In this document: positions 1 through 7,558 of the stretch, in pieces
Position numbering within the stretch: the stretch's first letter is position 1
How the letters are laid out: each line of letters starts with the position of its first letter
Origin: Nocardioides albertanoniae
Lineage (GTDB): Bacteria > Actinomycetota > Actinomycetes > Propionibacteriales > Nocardioidaceae
Reading direction: 5' to 3'
Assembly: GCF_006716315.1 (NCBI RefSeq)
Contig: NZ_VFOV01000001.1
Location: forward strand, 4,666,501-4,730,500
Length of the DNA stretch: 64,000 bases
Notes under the pieces: model-generated
What the model was told of the DNA's origin: nothing
The model's input: only the letters and a program-made list of their open reading frames with translations
Databases searched by the model: none
Program-made: the position numbers and the translations under genes

Positions 1-32
1 TGGGTCCGAGATGGATGGAGGCGTTGGACATG

Positions 33-380
33 TCAGCTCCCTCGATAGGTGGAGTAGGCGAACGGGCTCAGCAGAAGCGGCACGTGGTGGTGTCGCCCGT
101 CGGTGACCGTGAAGGTGACGGAGACCTCCGGGTAGAAGCACTCCTGACCGGTCGCCGCGAAGTAGGCGGCGGTGTCGAACCGGAGCTGATAGGTGCCGGC
201 CGGGACCTGGTCGGGCCCCAGCTCGGACACGCGGCCGTCGTCGTCGGTGAAGGCGTCGACGGTGAGCGGGTGGTCGGGATCGATCCGGGTGAGCCGCACC
301 GCGACGCCTGCGGCCGGACGGCCGAGCGCGGTGTCGAGCACATGGGTGGTGATGGCGCTGGTGCTGTTCGATCCGCTCAT
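33..380 (-). CDS. uraH: 5-hydroxyisourate hydrolase
   Basis: This 115-residue protein is a transthyretin-like 5-hydroxyisourate hydrolase, which opens the product of urate oxidation to OHCU. The family marks are visible: an N-terminal TTHVLDTALGRPA segment, a central RIDPDHPL stretch and the C-terminal HVPLLLSPFAYSTYRGS tail, the family's YRGS signature. Length is normal for the family. The ATG at 380 overlaps the stop of the upstream uraD by 4 bp (ATGA), so the two are probably translationally coupled. Urate oxidase is not in the window; it may lie to the left of base 1. Confidence 0.95.
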   Translation of the reverse strand: MSGSNSTSAITTHVLDTALGRPAAGVAVRLTRIDPDHPLTVDAFTDDDGRVSELGPDQVPAGTYQLRFDTAAYFAATGQECFYPEVSVTFTVTDGRHHHVPLLLSPFAYSTYRGS

Positions 381-886
381 GCGGAGACCTCCTCGGTCGT
401 CAGGACCTGCTCGAGACGCAGCAGCGCGATGCGCCGCAGCTCGTCGGCGACCACGGCCGCCTCGTCGTCGGGCGTGTTGCCGAGCCGTTGGTGCAACGCG
501 GCGAGCACCTGGTCGGCGGCGAGCCCGGAGGCGCAGATCAGGAAGACCCGGCCGAAGCGCTCTTCGTAGGCCCGGTTGCCCTCGGCGAGCGCCTGCGCGG
601 TGGTCTGGTCGGTGCCGACCGCCGCCTGCTCCCGCCGCGACCAGGCGGCCTCGGCGTGCTCGCCCTCGGCCCGTTCTCCGATCCGGGGGTGGGCGGCCAG
701 GGCGCGCTCGACGTCGGCCGCCGTGAACCGGCGGGCGGCCGCATCGGCGACGCGTAGGACACCGGCGTCGTCTGCGTACGGCCGACCGGCCAGGACGGCA
801 TCGACCCAGCTCGGCACGTCGCAGCAGGCCCGCAACGCGGGCCGCAGCGCATCCTCCGGTGAGGTGTTGAAGGTATCGAGATCCAT
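377..886 (-). CDS. uraD: OHCU decarboxylase
   Basis: This 169-residue protein is 2-oxo-4-hydroxy-4-carboxy-5-ureidoimidazoline decarboxylase, the step after UraH that gives S-allantoin. Family features seen are HPRIGERAEG (the conserved HPxIG motif with the catalytic His), the Trp-Ser-rich EQAAV helix, the NRAYEERFGRVFLICASG core and an RLGNTPDDE segment. Length matches the family. It is the first gene of the uraD-uraH pair, and its ATG lies 20 nt from a GCGGAA/TTCCGC palindrome at 906-923 that is a likely repressor site. Confidence 0.95.
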   Translation of the reverse strand: MDLDTFNTSPEDALRPALRACCDVPSWVDAVLAGRPYADDAGVLRVADAAARRFTAADVERALAAHPRIGERAEGEHAEAAWSRREQAAVGTDQTTAQALAEGNRAYEERFGRVFLICASGLAADQVLAALHQRLGNTPDDEAAVVADELRRIALLRLEQVLTTEEVSA

Positions 887-905
887 GAACCATCTCTCTC
901 GCTAT

Positions 906-923
906 GCGGAAACTGACTTCCGC
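906..923. promoter_or_regulatory. Operator-like palindrome upstream of uraD
   Basis: GCGGAA and TTCCGC are separated by 6 bp, 20 nt upstream of the uraD start. The same half-sites recur in the promoter region of the IclR gene at 2857-2871 and 2927-2947, which suggests that the IclR protein controls both. Binding is inferred, not shown. Confidence 0.55.
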
Positions 924-1013
924 TCAGCAACAACGATGGCATGTGTCGCGCATCACAGTCAACAGTTTGTTGAAGTGCGAGGCGAGAAGGCCCTTCAAGC
1001 CCGAGAGAGTGAC

Positions 1014-1481
1014 CTAGCCGCGCTCGCGGTTCAGGTAGTTGTAGACGGTGAAGCGAGTGACCCCGAGCGCCTCGGCGACGATCTCGGCGCTCTTGCGGAA
1101 CTCGAAGGCACCGCGCTCCTCCAGGAGCCGCACGGCGCGCTGCTTTCCCGGGCGGTCCAAGGTTTTCAAGTCAGCACCGAGCCCCTCGGCGACCTCGGCG
1201 AGGAGCGCTTCCAACCCGTTCGCCGTACGTCGCGGCGCGGCGTGACCCTCGAGCCTGACCTGGAAGGTGATCTGGTCGGCGCCATGATCGAGCCCGGCTG
1301 CCGCCACCGAGGACAGCGCGCCCAGGACAGCCTCACGCTCGCCGCGGATCGAGGTGCCCAGCGGCCCGAAGTCGCACTCCAGACCGGCCTCCCGCGCAGC
1401 CTGGAGCGCCGCCGTCGCATGCTCAGGGGGCTCGCCCTCGCCACGGAACGGTTCGGTGGTGAACTCAGCCTCGACGCGCAT
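1014..1481 (-). CDS. Two-domain regulator: thiamine-binding-like fold plus DauR-type HTH
   Basis: This 155-residue protein has two parts. Residues 1-80 resemble the MTH1187/YkoF-like thiamine-binding (DUF77) fold, with an N-terminal RVEAEFTTEPFRGEGE strand, GPLGTSIRGE and a DHGADQITFQVRLEG strand. The C-terminal part (about 110-155) is a helix-turn-helix of the DauR/YheO C-terminal type, ending FRKSAEIVAEALGVTRFTVYNYLNRE (shown here only to mark the helix pair). It sits between uraD and the aldolase-like gene on the same strand and probably regulates the purine genes, with the first domain as a ligand sensor. The ligand is unknown. Confidence 0.7.
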   Translation of the reverse strand: MRVEAEFTTEPFRGEGEPPEHATAALQAAREAGLECDFGPLGTSIRGEREAVLGALSSVAAAGLDHGADQITFQVRLEGHAAPRRTANGLEALLAEVAEGLGADLKTLDRPGKQRAVRLLEERGAFEFRKSAEIVAEALGVTRFTVYNYLNRERG

Positions 1482-1526
1482 GTCGGCAGGCTACCCACTG
1501 GCACCCGCCGAGGGCGGCCCTCGGCC

Positions 1527-2777
1527 TCAGTCGATTCGTCGGCGCGCGAGCCGGGCCAGCTCGGCCCCGCCGACCCCGGCCAGGCTCTCGACCTCGGTGG
1601 CAGCGACCGCCCCGCACTCCACCCCGCGCAGCACGAACGCGGCGAGCGCGGCAGCAGTGGCGGGCTCGTCGAGATAGCCGGAGTCGCCGCCATGGACGTA
1701 GGCCCGCAACCGAGCGCCGGCCGTCTCGAGCCCGTCCCGGAAGAACGCATAGGTGGCGACGTAGCGACTGGGGAGCTGGGCGGGGTGCAGATCCCAGCCC
1801 TGGTAGATCCCGCGCGCCAGCGACCGGGTCACCAGGCGCGAGTGGAGGCGCCAGGCGGAGCGTACGGCCTCGGGGTCTCCGACCGGGAGCACGTTGGTCG
1901 AGCCGTCGGAGACGAAGACGCCGGTGCCCGCCGCGGCCACCTGCATCACGTCCTTGGCGTGGTCGGCGACCGGGTGCTCCATGCTCTGGTACGCCGCCGC
2001 GATCCCGAGCGAGGCGGAGTAGTCGTAGGTGCCGTAGTGAAGGCCGGTGACCCGGCCCGCACCGGCGGCGATCATCCGCGCGATCAACGCGGTGCCGTCC
2101 GCGCCGAGGATCGCCTGCGGCGTCTCGACCTGGATCTCGAACTCCAGAGGCGCAGCGACGCCGTGGGCGGTCTCGAGGGCGTCCAGCGCGGTGACCATCG
2201 CGGCGACCTGCTCGACCGAGGTCACCTTCGGGAGCGTGATCACGAAGCCGTCCCCCAGCCCTCCCGCGCGTGCGAGCTCACCGAGGAACAGGTCCAGCGT
2301 ACGCAGCCCGCGGTGGCGCGTCGGAGCCTCGAACGACTTGATCCGGATGCCGTGAAAGGGCGGCGCCGTGCCGTCACGCACGGTGGCGGCGAGCGCGGCC
2401 GCGGCGGCCACCACTGCGGCGTCCTCGTCCGCGTCCGGCCGGTCCCCGTAGCCGTCCTCGAAGTCGATCCGCAGGTCCTCGACGGGCTCCGCGGCCAGCT
2501 TCGCCTGCACCCGGTCGCCGAGCCCTTCGGCCAGGTCAGGGGCCAGACCGAACACCTCGGCGATCTCTGCCACCGAGCCCGCGTTCCGGGCGAGCGCCGC
2601 CTCGGCCTCGGCGGACCAGTCGGCAACGGTCTGCTCGTCATAGCGGTCACCCGGCACGTAGACGGTGTGCACCGGCTGACGGACGCCGCGATCACCCGGA
2701 TAGCTCGCGGCCAGCGCGGCATCCGCATCGGCGAGCGCTCCATCGATCCGGCCGGCAAGCTCCTCGAGACGGTTCAT
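1527..2777 (-). CDS. DUF6986-type aldolase-like protein (HpcH/HpaI or malyl-CoA lyase fold)
   Basis: This 416-residue protein looks like an acid-metal aldolase of the citrate lyase beta/HpcH superfamily, as found near actinobacterial ureide genes. Visible marks are VEDLRIDFEDGYG (acidic metal-site region), FHGIRIKSFE, FVITLPKVTSVEQV (conserved strand), LEFEIQVETPQAILG (Glu metal ligand) and GLHYGTYDYSASLG. The reaction is unknown; a role with glyoxylate from ureide breakdown is inferred from position only. It is read away from the IclR gene, and the spacer between them (2778-2973) carries two operator-like palindromes. Confidence 0.7.
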   Translation of the reverse strand: MNRLEELAGRIDGALADADAALAASYPGDRGVRQPVHTVYVPGDRYDEQTVADWSAEAEAALARNAGSVAEIAEVFGLAPDLAEGLGDRVQAKLAAEPVEDLRIDFEDGYGDRPDADEDAAVVAAAAALAATVRDGTAPPFHGIRIKSFEAPTRHRGLRTLDLFLGELARAGGLGDGFVITLPKVTSVEQVAAMVTALDALETAHGVAAPLEFEIQVETPQAILGADGTALIARMIAAGAGRVTGLHYGTYDYSASLGIAAAYQSMEHPVADHAKDVMQVAAAGTGVFVSDGSTNVLPVGDPEAVRSAWRLHSRLVTRSLARGIYQGWDLHPAQLPSRYVATYAFFRDGLETAGARLRAYVHGGDSGYLDEPATAAALAAFVLRGVECGAVAATEVESLAGVGGAELARLARRRID

Positions 2778-2856
2778 CGCGCGACCTCACTGGGGGGTTG
2801 ACTGTTCACGAGTGCCATCCTCTCGAGGCGACTTCTTCCTCATTATGGATATCTCT

Positions 2857-2947
2857 TTCCGCATTGCGGATGCTATGTCGTCACGCCCCGAGGCGCAATG
2901 GGCAGGATTTCCTCTACGCGACGTTAGACTTCCGTCATCCGGAAGTC
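2857..2947. promoter_or_regulatory. Two IclR operator-like palindromes
   Basis: Two sites share the pattern TTCCG-N5-CGGAA. The first (2857-2871) is TTCCG CATTG CGGAT. The second (2927-2947) has perfect 8-bp arms, GACTTCCG and CGGAAGTC, with a 5-bp spacer. Both lie in the divergent spacer between the aldolase-like gene and the IclR gene, so autoregulation and control of the divergent gene are likely. Confidence 0.55.
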
Positions 2948-2973
2948 AGTACCCAGTAGATCGCGGAGCACAG

Positions 2974-3741
2974 GTGAACGAGAACGAGAAGTCCCCGAAG
3001 GCACGCGGTGGCGCGGTGCAGTCGATCGAGAGGGCCTTCGCGCTGCTGGAGACGATGGCCGACGCCGGCGGCACCATGGGCCTCTCCCAGCTCGCCGCCG
3101 CATCCGGCCTCCCGCTCCCGACGATCCACCGGCTCGTGCGCACGCTCGTCGACCTGGGCTACGTACGCCAGGAGGCCAACCGGCAGTACGTCCTCGGCCC
3201 CAAGCTGATCCGGCTCGGCGAGAGCTCCTCCCGCATGCTCAGCACCTGGGCCCGCCCCCACCTCACCCGCCTCGTCGACGAGATCGGCGAGTCGGCCAAC
3301 CTGGCGATGCTCGACGGCGACCAGATCGTCTACGTCGCCCACACCGAGTCGCGCCAGTCGATGCGCATGTTCACCGAGGTCGGCCGGCGCGTGTCCCCGC
3401 ACTGCACCGCCGTCGGCAAGGCGATCCTCGCCGACATGGACCCCGCCCAGGTGCGCGACATCCTCCGGCGCACCGACATGGTGCCTTACACCCCCACCAC
3501 GATCACGTCCCGCGACGACTACCTCGGCCAGCTCGAGCAGGTGCGCGAGCGCCGCTACGCCACCGACGAGGGTGAGCAGGAGGAAGGCGTACGCTGCGTC
3601 GCCGTCGCCGTCGCCAACTACGCCCCTCGCCTGGCGATGTCGATCAGCGGCCCCACAGGACGGATGAGCGACGAGCTCATCGAGCGCGCCGTGCCGCTGC
3701 TCACCGAAGCCGGCAAGCAGCTCGCCGCTGACCTCGCCTGA
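2974..3741 (+). CDS. IclR-family transcriptional regulator
   Basis: This protein has about 255 residues from the GTG at 2974, the start I prefer because it follows CGGAGCACAG and gives a normal family length; an upstream in-frame ATG at 2812 would add 54 residues running through both operator palindromes. Residues 10-75 form the winged HTH (SIERAFALLETMADAGG, then LPLPTIHRLVRTLVDLGYV). The C-terminal effector domain has VAHTESRQSMRMFTEVGRR and VSPHCTAVGKAILA, typical of IclR sensors. Divergent from ureide genes, it is probably an AllR-like repressor responding to a purine breakdown product such as allantoin or glyoxylate. Confidence 0.88.
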   Translation: MNENEKSPKARGGAVQSIERAFALLETMADAGGTMGLSQLAAASGLPLPTIHRLVRTLVDLGYVRQEANRQYVLGPKLIRLGESSSRMLSTWARPHLTRLVDEIGESANLAMLDGDQIVYVAHTESRQSMRMFTEVGRRVSPHCTAVGKAILADMDPAQVRDILRRTDMVPYTPTTITSRDDYLGQLEQVRERRYATDEGEQEEGVRCVAVAVANYAPRLAMSISGPTGRMSDELIERAVPLLTEAGKQLAADLA

Positions 3742-3750
3742 GGCGGGCGG

Positions 3751-4128
3751 TCAGCCGGCGCCGTACGGGACCGTGATGATCTCGAGGTTGTGCCCGTCGG
3801 GGCTCTCCCAGTAGACGCCGCGGCCGTCGTCGTTGTGGTTGATCCGGCCCTCCTCGCGATGGAAGGGGTCGGCCCAGTAGGTGATGCCCCGCTCGGTGAT
3901 CCGGCCGAAGATCTCGTCGAACTCGGCCTCGGACACCTTGAACGCGTAGTGCTGCGGCCGGAAGTCGTGATCCTCCACGACGTCGAGGCTGACCTGGTTG
4001 GAGAGCTCGACGACCCGGAACGGCCCGAAGACCTGAGCCTCGGGAAGACCGAGGATCTCGGTCAGATGGGTTGCCATAGCCTCTCGGTCGGAGGCGTGCA
4101 CGATGGTGTGGTTCAGCTCGACGCTCAT
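3751..4128 (-). CDS. VOC-family (glyoxalase/dioxygenase fold) protein
   Basis: This 125-residue single-domain protein has the vicinal oxygen chelate fold: NHTIVHASDREAMATHLTEI with an early His ligand, the HYAFKVSEAEFDEIFGRI strand-helix and the terminal GRGVYWESPDGHNLEIIT, whose Glu is the usual last metal ligand. The substrate cannot be told. It starts 21 nt after the epimerase gene on the same strand, so it may be the last gene of the sialic-acid operon, though nothing in the fold links it to that pathway. It ends 9 bp from the convergent IclR gene. Confidence 0.8.
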   Translation of the reverse strand: MSVELNHTIVHASDREAMATHLTEILGLPEAQVFGPFRVVELSNQVSLDVVEDHDFRPQHYAFKVSEAEFDEIFGRITERGITYWADPFHREEGRINHNDDGRGVYWESPDGHNLEIITVPYGAG

Positions 4129-4149
4129 CGGAATCTCCTGTCTCGCTCC

Positions 4150-5355
4150 CTACGACTCTAGGCGCGCCGCCAAGGTCCGGGCGAGCGTAGGAGCGAGCGG
4201 GGCGTCGGGGAGCAGCAGCGCATTGACGGCGTGGTAGGCGTCCGGCTTGTCCGGCCACGTGCGGCCCGAGACCCGCATCGCGTCGTCGAGCTCATGGTGC
4301 CAGCTTCCGTGCCGGTGGTCGACGAAGTGGTTCTCGATCGCGCGCCACCACCGGTCGAGGTCGGCTGCGCCGGCGGCACCGTCGGTACGCCGCGCCAGGG
4401 TGTCGGCGGCCGCGACCGCCTCGGCCATCACCCAGTGGAAGCGCTCGCGAGTGACCGGCTCGCCCTCCCAGTCCGTGGTGTAGACGATCGTGTCGCCCAC
4501 GGAACCATCGCGTACCGCCCGGACGTAGAGCGCCGTGGCGGCCTCGACCAGCCATCTGGGCGGGTCGTCGAGCGCACCTTCGAGCCCGACCAGGAGGCGC
4601 GACCACTCGAGCCCGTGTCCTGGCGTCGCGCCGTAGGGCCGAAACGGATCGGCTGGGGCTCCGGCGTTGTAGTCGAGGAGGACCCGCCACTCGGCGTCGA
4701 AGTGCTCCGGCAGACGCCAGCCGTTGGCCCGCGCTCCGGCGACGACCTGCTCACAGATGCGCAGCGCGCGATCGCGCCAGCGCGGATCACCGGTGGCGTC
4801 GGAGGCGGTCAGGTAGGCCTCGACGGTGTGCATGTTGCTGTTGACGCCGCGGTACGCCTCGGCCGTCGTCCATCCCGCGTCCCACGCTTCGCGACATCGG
4901 CCGGCCTGCTCGTCCCAGAACCACCGGTCGTGAACGTCGAGCGCCTTGTCGAGCAGCTCGGCGGCGCCCGGGACTCCGGCGAGCCGCGCGGCCGACGCGG
5001 CCAGCACGACGAAAGCGTGCTCGTAGCAACCCTTGCGGGTCTCGGCCCGCCGATGATCGGCGGTCACGGCGGCGAACCAGCCGCCGTGCTCGGGATCCAC
5101 GAAGAAGTCACGCAACGCTCGAACACCGTGCTGGGCCAGCGGGTCGACAGCGCCCTCGCGCATCGAGGCGATCGCGAAGACGTACGTCATCCGGGCATTG
5201 ATCCACAGCTCGAGCCCGCGCTCCGTCTGAACCTCGCCGGCGGCGTCGAGCCGCCCGAAGCCGCCGTCGGGCAGTGCCGAGCGGCGCGCGAACCTGAGCA
5301 CGGAGTCGAGCTGCTGCTCGCGCCAGCGCCGGGAACCGGGGACGGGCATGGTCAC
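4150..5355 (-). CDS. AGE-family N-acylglucosamine 2-epimerase-like protein
   Basis: This 401-residue protein belongs to the AGE/mannose isomerase family, (alpha/alpha)6 barrels that interconvert ManNAc and GlcNAc or related sugars. Family features include GFGRLDAAGE near the N-terminus, WINARMTYVFAIAS, YEHAFVVLAASA, NSNMHTVEAYLTA, RERFHWVMAEAVAAA and a terminal HRHGSWHHELD. The GTG start at 5355 overlaps the stop of the upstream lyase gene (GTGA); an ATG lies two codons in. In this locus it would epimerise ManNAc released by the lyase, doing the job of NanE. Confidence 0.82.
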   Translation of the reverse strand: MTMPVPGSRRWREQQLDSVLRFARRSALPDGGFGRLDAAGEVQTERGLELWINARMTYVFAIASMREGAVDPLAQHGVRALRDFFVDPEHGGWFAAVTADHRRAETRKGCYEHAFVVLAASAARLAGVPGAAELLDKALDVHDRWFWDEQAGRCREAWDAGWTTAEAYRGVNSNMHTVEAYLTASDATGDPRWRDRALRICEQVVAGARANGWRLPEHFDAEWRVLLDYNAGAPADPFRPYGATPGHGLEWSRLLVGLEGALDDPPRWLVEAATALYVRAVRDGSVGDTIVYTTDWEGEPVTRERFHWVMAEAVAAADTLARRTDGAAGAADLDRWWRAIENHFVDHRHGSWHHELDDAMRVSGRTWPDKPDAYHAVNALLLPDAPLAPTLARTLAARLES

Positions 5356-6353
5356 GCTCCGATCGGGGTGGTGTCGACGGAGAGTGCGGGGAAGAGCTCG
5401 GGCAGCAGGGAACGGGCGTCGTCGCGGGCCGCGGCCACCGCGGAGTCAGGCGCCGACTGGTAAGGCCAGCGCACCCGCAGACCGATGTCGGCCCAGCCGC
5501 CGACGGCAGCGAGCAGCTTGTCGAGCGCGGGGTCGGAGACACCCGCGCTCTGGAGCGGGGCGACGTGCCGGGTGAACCACTCACCGATCCGGCGCTCGAG
5601 GTCACCGGCCAGGGCCGGATCGGCGGTCATCAGGTCATACCAGCGCGCCGCGCCCGCCGGGGAGAGACCGGCGATGTTGGAGTAGCTGCCCCGAGCACCG
5701 CGGGCCAGGCCCGACGCGAGCCGGTGGCCGGGCACGAAGACCGCGCAGCGCTCGAGCACGCCGAGCGTACGCAGCTCGTCCCACCACGCGTCGCCGCCGC
5801 CAGGCACCTTGACGCCGATCAGTGACGGTGTCTCGTCGAGGAGTCGACCGAGGAGCTGCGGCGTGAGCGTCGTGGTGGCGCGGCCAGGGTTGTAGAGGAC
5901 GAGCGGGATCGGCGCGGCGGCTGCGGCGATCCTGGTCACGAAGGCGACGCACTCGTCGTCGGTGAGCGGGAGCCAGTCGGGCAGTGCGACCTGGTACGCC
6001 GACGGCGCCAGGTCGCGGGTGCGAGCGATCCGCTCCAGCGTGACCTGCGGGACGGGGTGGCTGGCACCCAGCTGGAAGGGCTTGCCTGTCTCCGCGCACG
6101 CAGCCGCGAGCATCCGGCTCACCTGCTCGGCCTCGCCGTCCAGCAACAGGTGCAGCTCGCCCGCCGTCCCGTGAGCGTAGACACCGTGCAGCGGCGACGC
6201 CGCCAGCGTACGGATCTCGGCCTCGAGCCGATTCCAGTCGATGTCGTCGTCTGCTCGGAGCGGCAGCAGGACCGAGCCCCACACTCCCTGCAGACTCGCG
6301 GCCGAGAGGGGCGCGCTCATCGGGCCACTGCTCGCTCGCTGAGGCTCGCTCAT
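5352..6353 (-). CDS. DHDPS/NAL-family class I aldolase
   Basis: This protein of about 333 residues is in the dihydrodipicolinate synthase/N-acetylneuraminate lyase family. It shows VYAHGTAGELHLL (family GTxGE), VLYNPGRATTTLT (Tyr of the catalytic site) and SLIGVKVPGGG with the Schiff-base Lys. The ATG at 6353 overlaps the stop of the mutarotase gene (ATGA); an in-frame ATG at 6320 is also possible. It is the second such lyase in the locus. It could be an N-acetylneuraminate lyase variant or act on another keto-sugar acid; the sequence does not decide. Confidence 0.78.
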   Translation of the reverse strand: MSEPQRASSGPMSAPLSAASLQGVWGSVLLPLRADDDIDWNRLEAEIRTLAASPLHGVYAHGTAGELHLLLDGEAEQVSRMLAAACAETGKPFQLGASHPVPQVTLERIARTRDLAPSAYQVALPDWLPLTDDECVAFVTRIAAAAAPIPLVLYNPGRATTTLTPQLLGRLLDETPSLIGVKVPGGGDAWWDELRTLGVLERCAVFVPGHRLASGLARGARGSYSNIAGLSPAGAARWYDLMTADPALAGDLERRIGEWFTRHVAPLQSAGVSDPALDKLLAAVGGWADIGLRVRWPYQSAPDSAVAAARDDARSLLPELFPALSVDTTPIGA

Positions 6354-7558
6354 CGGCGTACCCGCCAGATCACAGGGGTGCGTACCCCTGGCCGGACCTC
6401 TCCGCTCGCGATGACGAGGTCGCCGTCCCACTCCACAGCGGGCGTCGTCACCTGCGACGGCCCGGGGAACCGGTCGACCGCCGACCATCGGTCGGTCCGC
6501 AGGTCGTAGCGGAGCACGTCGGTGTTGAACCCGGCGTGGTGGTCCTGGAGCCAGGCCACCACGTCGGCGTTCCCGGCCGCGCTGTGCTCCTGGATGAGGT
6601 CCCACCGCTCGACGTCGCCGTCACCGGCGTAGACCGTGATGCCGCGGCGGTCACCGATCCCGACCCCGGCCATGACGCACCAAGGCAGATCGGCCAGACG
6701 GGACCAGTTGCCGTTGCCGGGATCGAAGGAGTAGGCATCGGTGTGCAGCCTCCACGAGCCGTCCGGCTGCTGGTAGCGCCCGGAGATCAGGTGGAACCGG
6801 CGACCGTCGGAGGCCGCGACCGCGACGGTCCGCGGCCCACCTGGCCAGGTCGGCAACGTCCGCCAGCCGGAGTCCGGGTCGGCGAGATCCAGCGCGTAGA
6901 AGGACTCACCCTCGGCGACGTAGGCAGTCGTACCGACCATCGCGGCGGCACCGTAGGAGAGCGGTCGCGGTAGCGACGGCAGGTCCTCGCGTACGAGCGC
7001 CTCGGCCGCCGGATCGAAGCGGAGGAGATAGACATCGGCGAACTTCTCCACAGTGGCTCGTGCGGCGCCGTTCGGTCCGCCACGAAACCCCTCGCCACCG
7101 ATCACCAGGACGCCCCGCGGCGTGCTCAGGCACGCGGCGTACGCGACCGCGTCGGGCAGGGTGAGCGGCAGATCGAGCCATGCGTACGCCCCGCCCGACC
7201 GACGCAGCACGAACGCGTCGTTCCAGTAGACCTTGCCCAGCACCGGGTTGCGCCCGGCGGTGCGGCCCGGCTCGGGGAAGTTGGCTCCACCCGCGACGAT
7301 CAGGTGATCGCCGTGGGCGCCGGCGACCGGACCGGCGAGGCCGACCTGGCGCCAGTACGCCTCCCCCACCGGTATCTCCTCCGCCCAGTCCGTCCGGTTG
7401 GGCGGTAGGTCAGGCAGACGCTCCCAGCCGGCGGCGCGAGCGCCGGGAACGCCGGCGTCTCCCCCGGGTGCGGCCGCGGCACGGGTCAGCGACGTCAGTC
7501 CGAGACCCGCGCCGGCGGCACCGGCAGCACCGGCGAGCAGCGCGCGCCGGGTGGTCAT
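6350..7558 (-). CDS. Tat-exported kelch-repeat protein, probable N-acetylneuraminate mutarotase
   Basis: This 402-residue protein begins with a twin-arginine signal (TTRRALLAGAAGAAGAG, then an Ala-rich cleavage region near 30). The rest is a kelch beta-propeller with repeated GG-x-N/Y-F/P blades, such as DHLIVAGGANFPEPGRTAG, VLVIGGEGFRGG and SYGAAAMVGTTAYVAEGE. NanM-type mutarotases are exported kelch propellers that speed alpha/beta interconversion of free sialic acid, which fits its position between a sialidase and a lyase. The ATG overlaps the sialidase stop (ATGA). Function is from context plus fold. Confidence 0.78.
   Translation of the reverse strand: MTTRRALLAGAAGAAGAGLGLTSLTRAAAAPGGDAGVPGARAAGWERLPDLPPNRTDWAEEIPVGEAYWRQVGLAGPVAGAHGDHLIVAGGANFPEPGRTAGRNPVLGKVYWNDAFVLRRSGGAYAWLDLPLTLPDAVAYAACLSTPRGVLVIGGEGFRGGPNGAARATVEKFADVYLLRFDPAAEALVREDLPSLPRPLSYGAAAMVGTTAYVAEGESFYALDLADPDSGWRTLPTWPGGPRTVAVAASDGRRFHLISGRYQQPDGSWRLHTDAYSFDPGNGNWSRLADLPWCVMAGVGIGDRRGITVYAGDGDVERWDLIQEHSAAGNADVVAWLQDHHAGFNTDVLRYDLRTDRWSAVDRFPGPSQVTTPAVEWDGDLVIASGEVRPGVRTPVIWRVRR

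Noticed and set aside
576..2801. Long plus-strand open frame over uraD, the HTH regulator and the aldolase-like gene
   Set aside because: It is the GC-driven mirror of the minus-strand genes, which have clear families; its own translation has none. The same holds for the long opposite frames over the nuo operon and menD.
2812..2973. N-terminal extension of the IclR protein from an upstream ATG
   Set aside because: It would code through both operator palindromes and make the protein 54 residues longer than usual; the GTG at 2974 has a plausible ribosome site.
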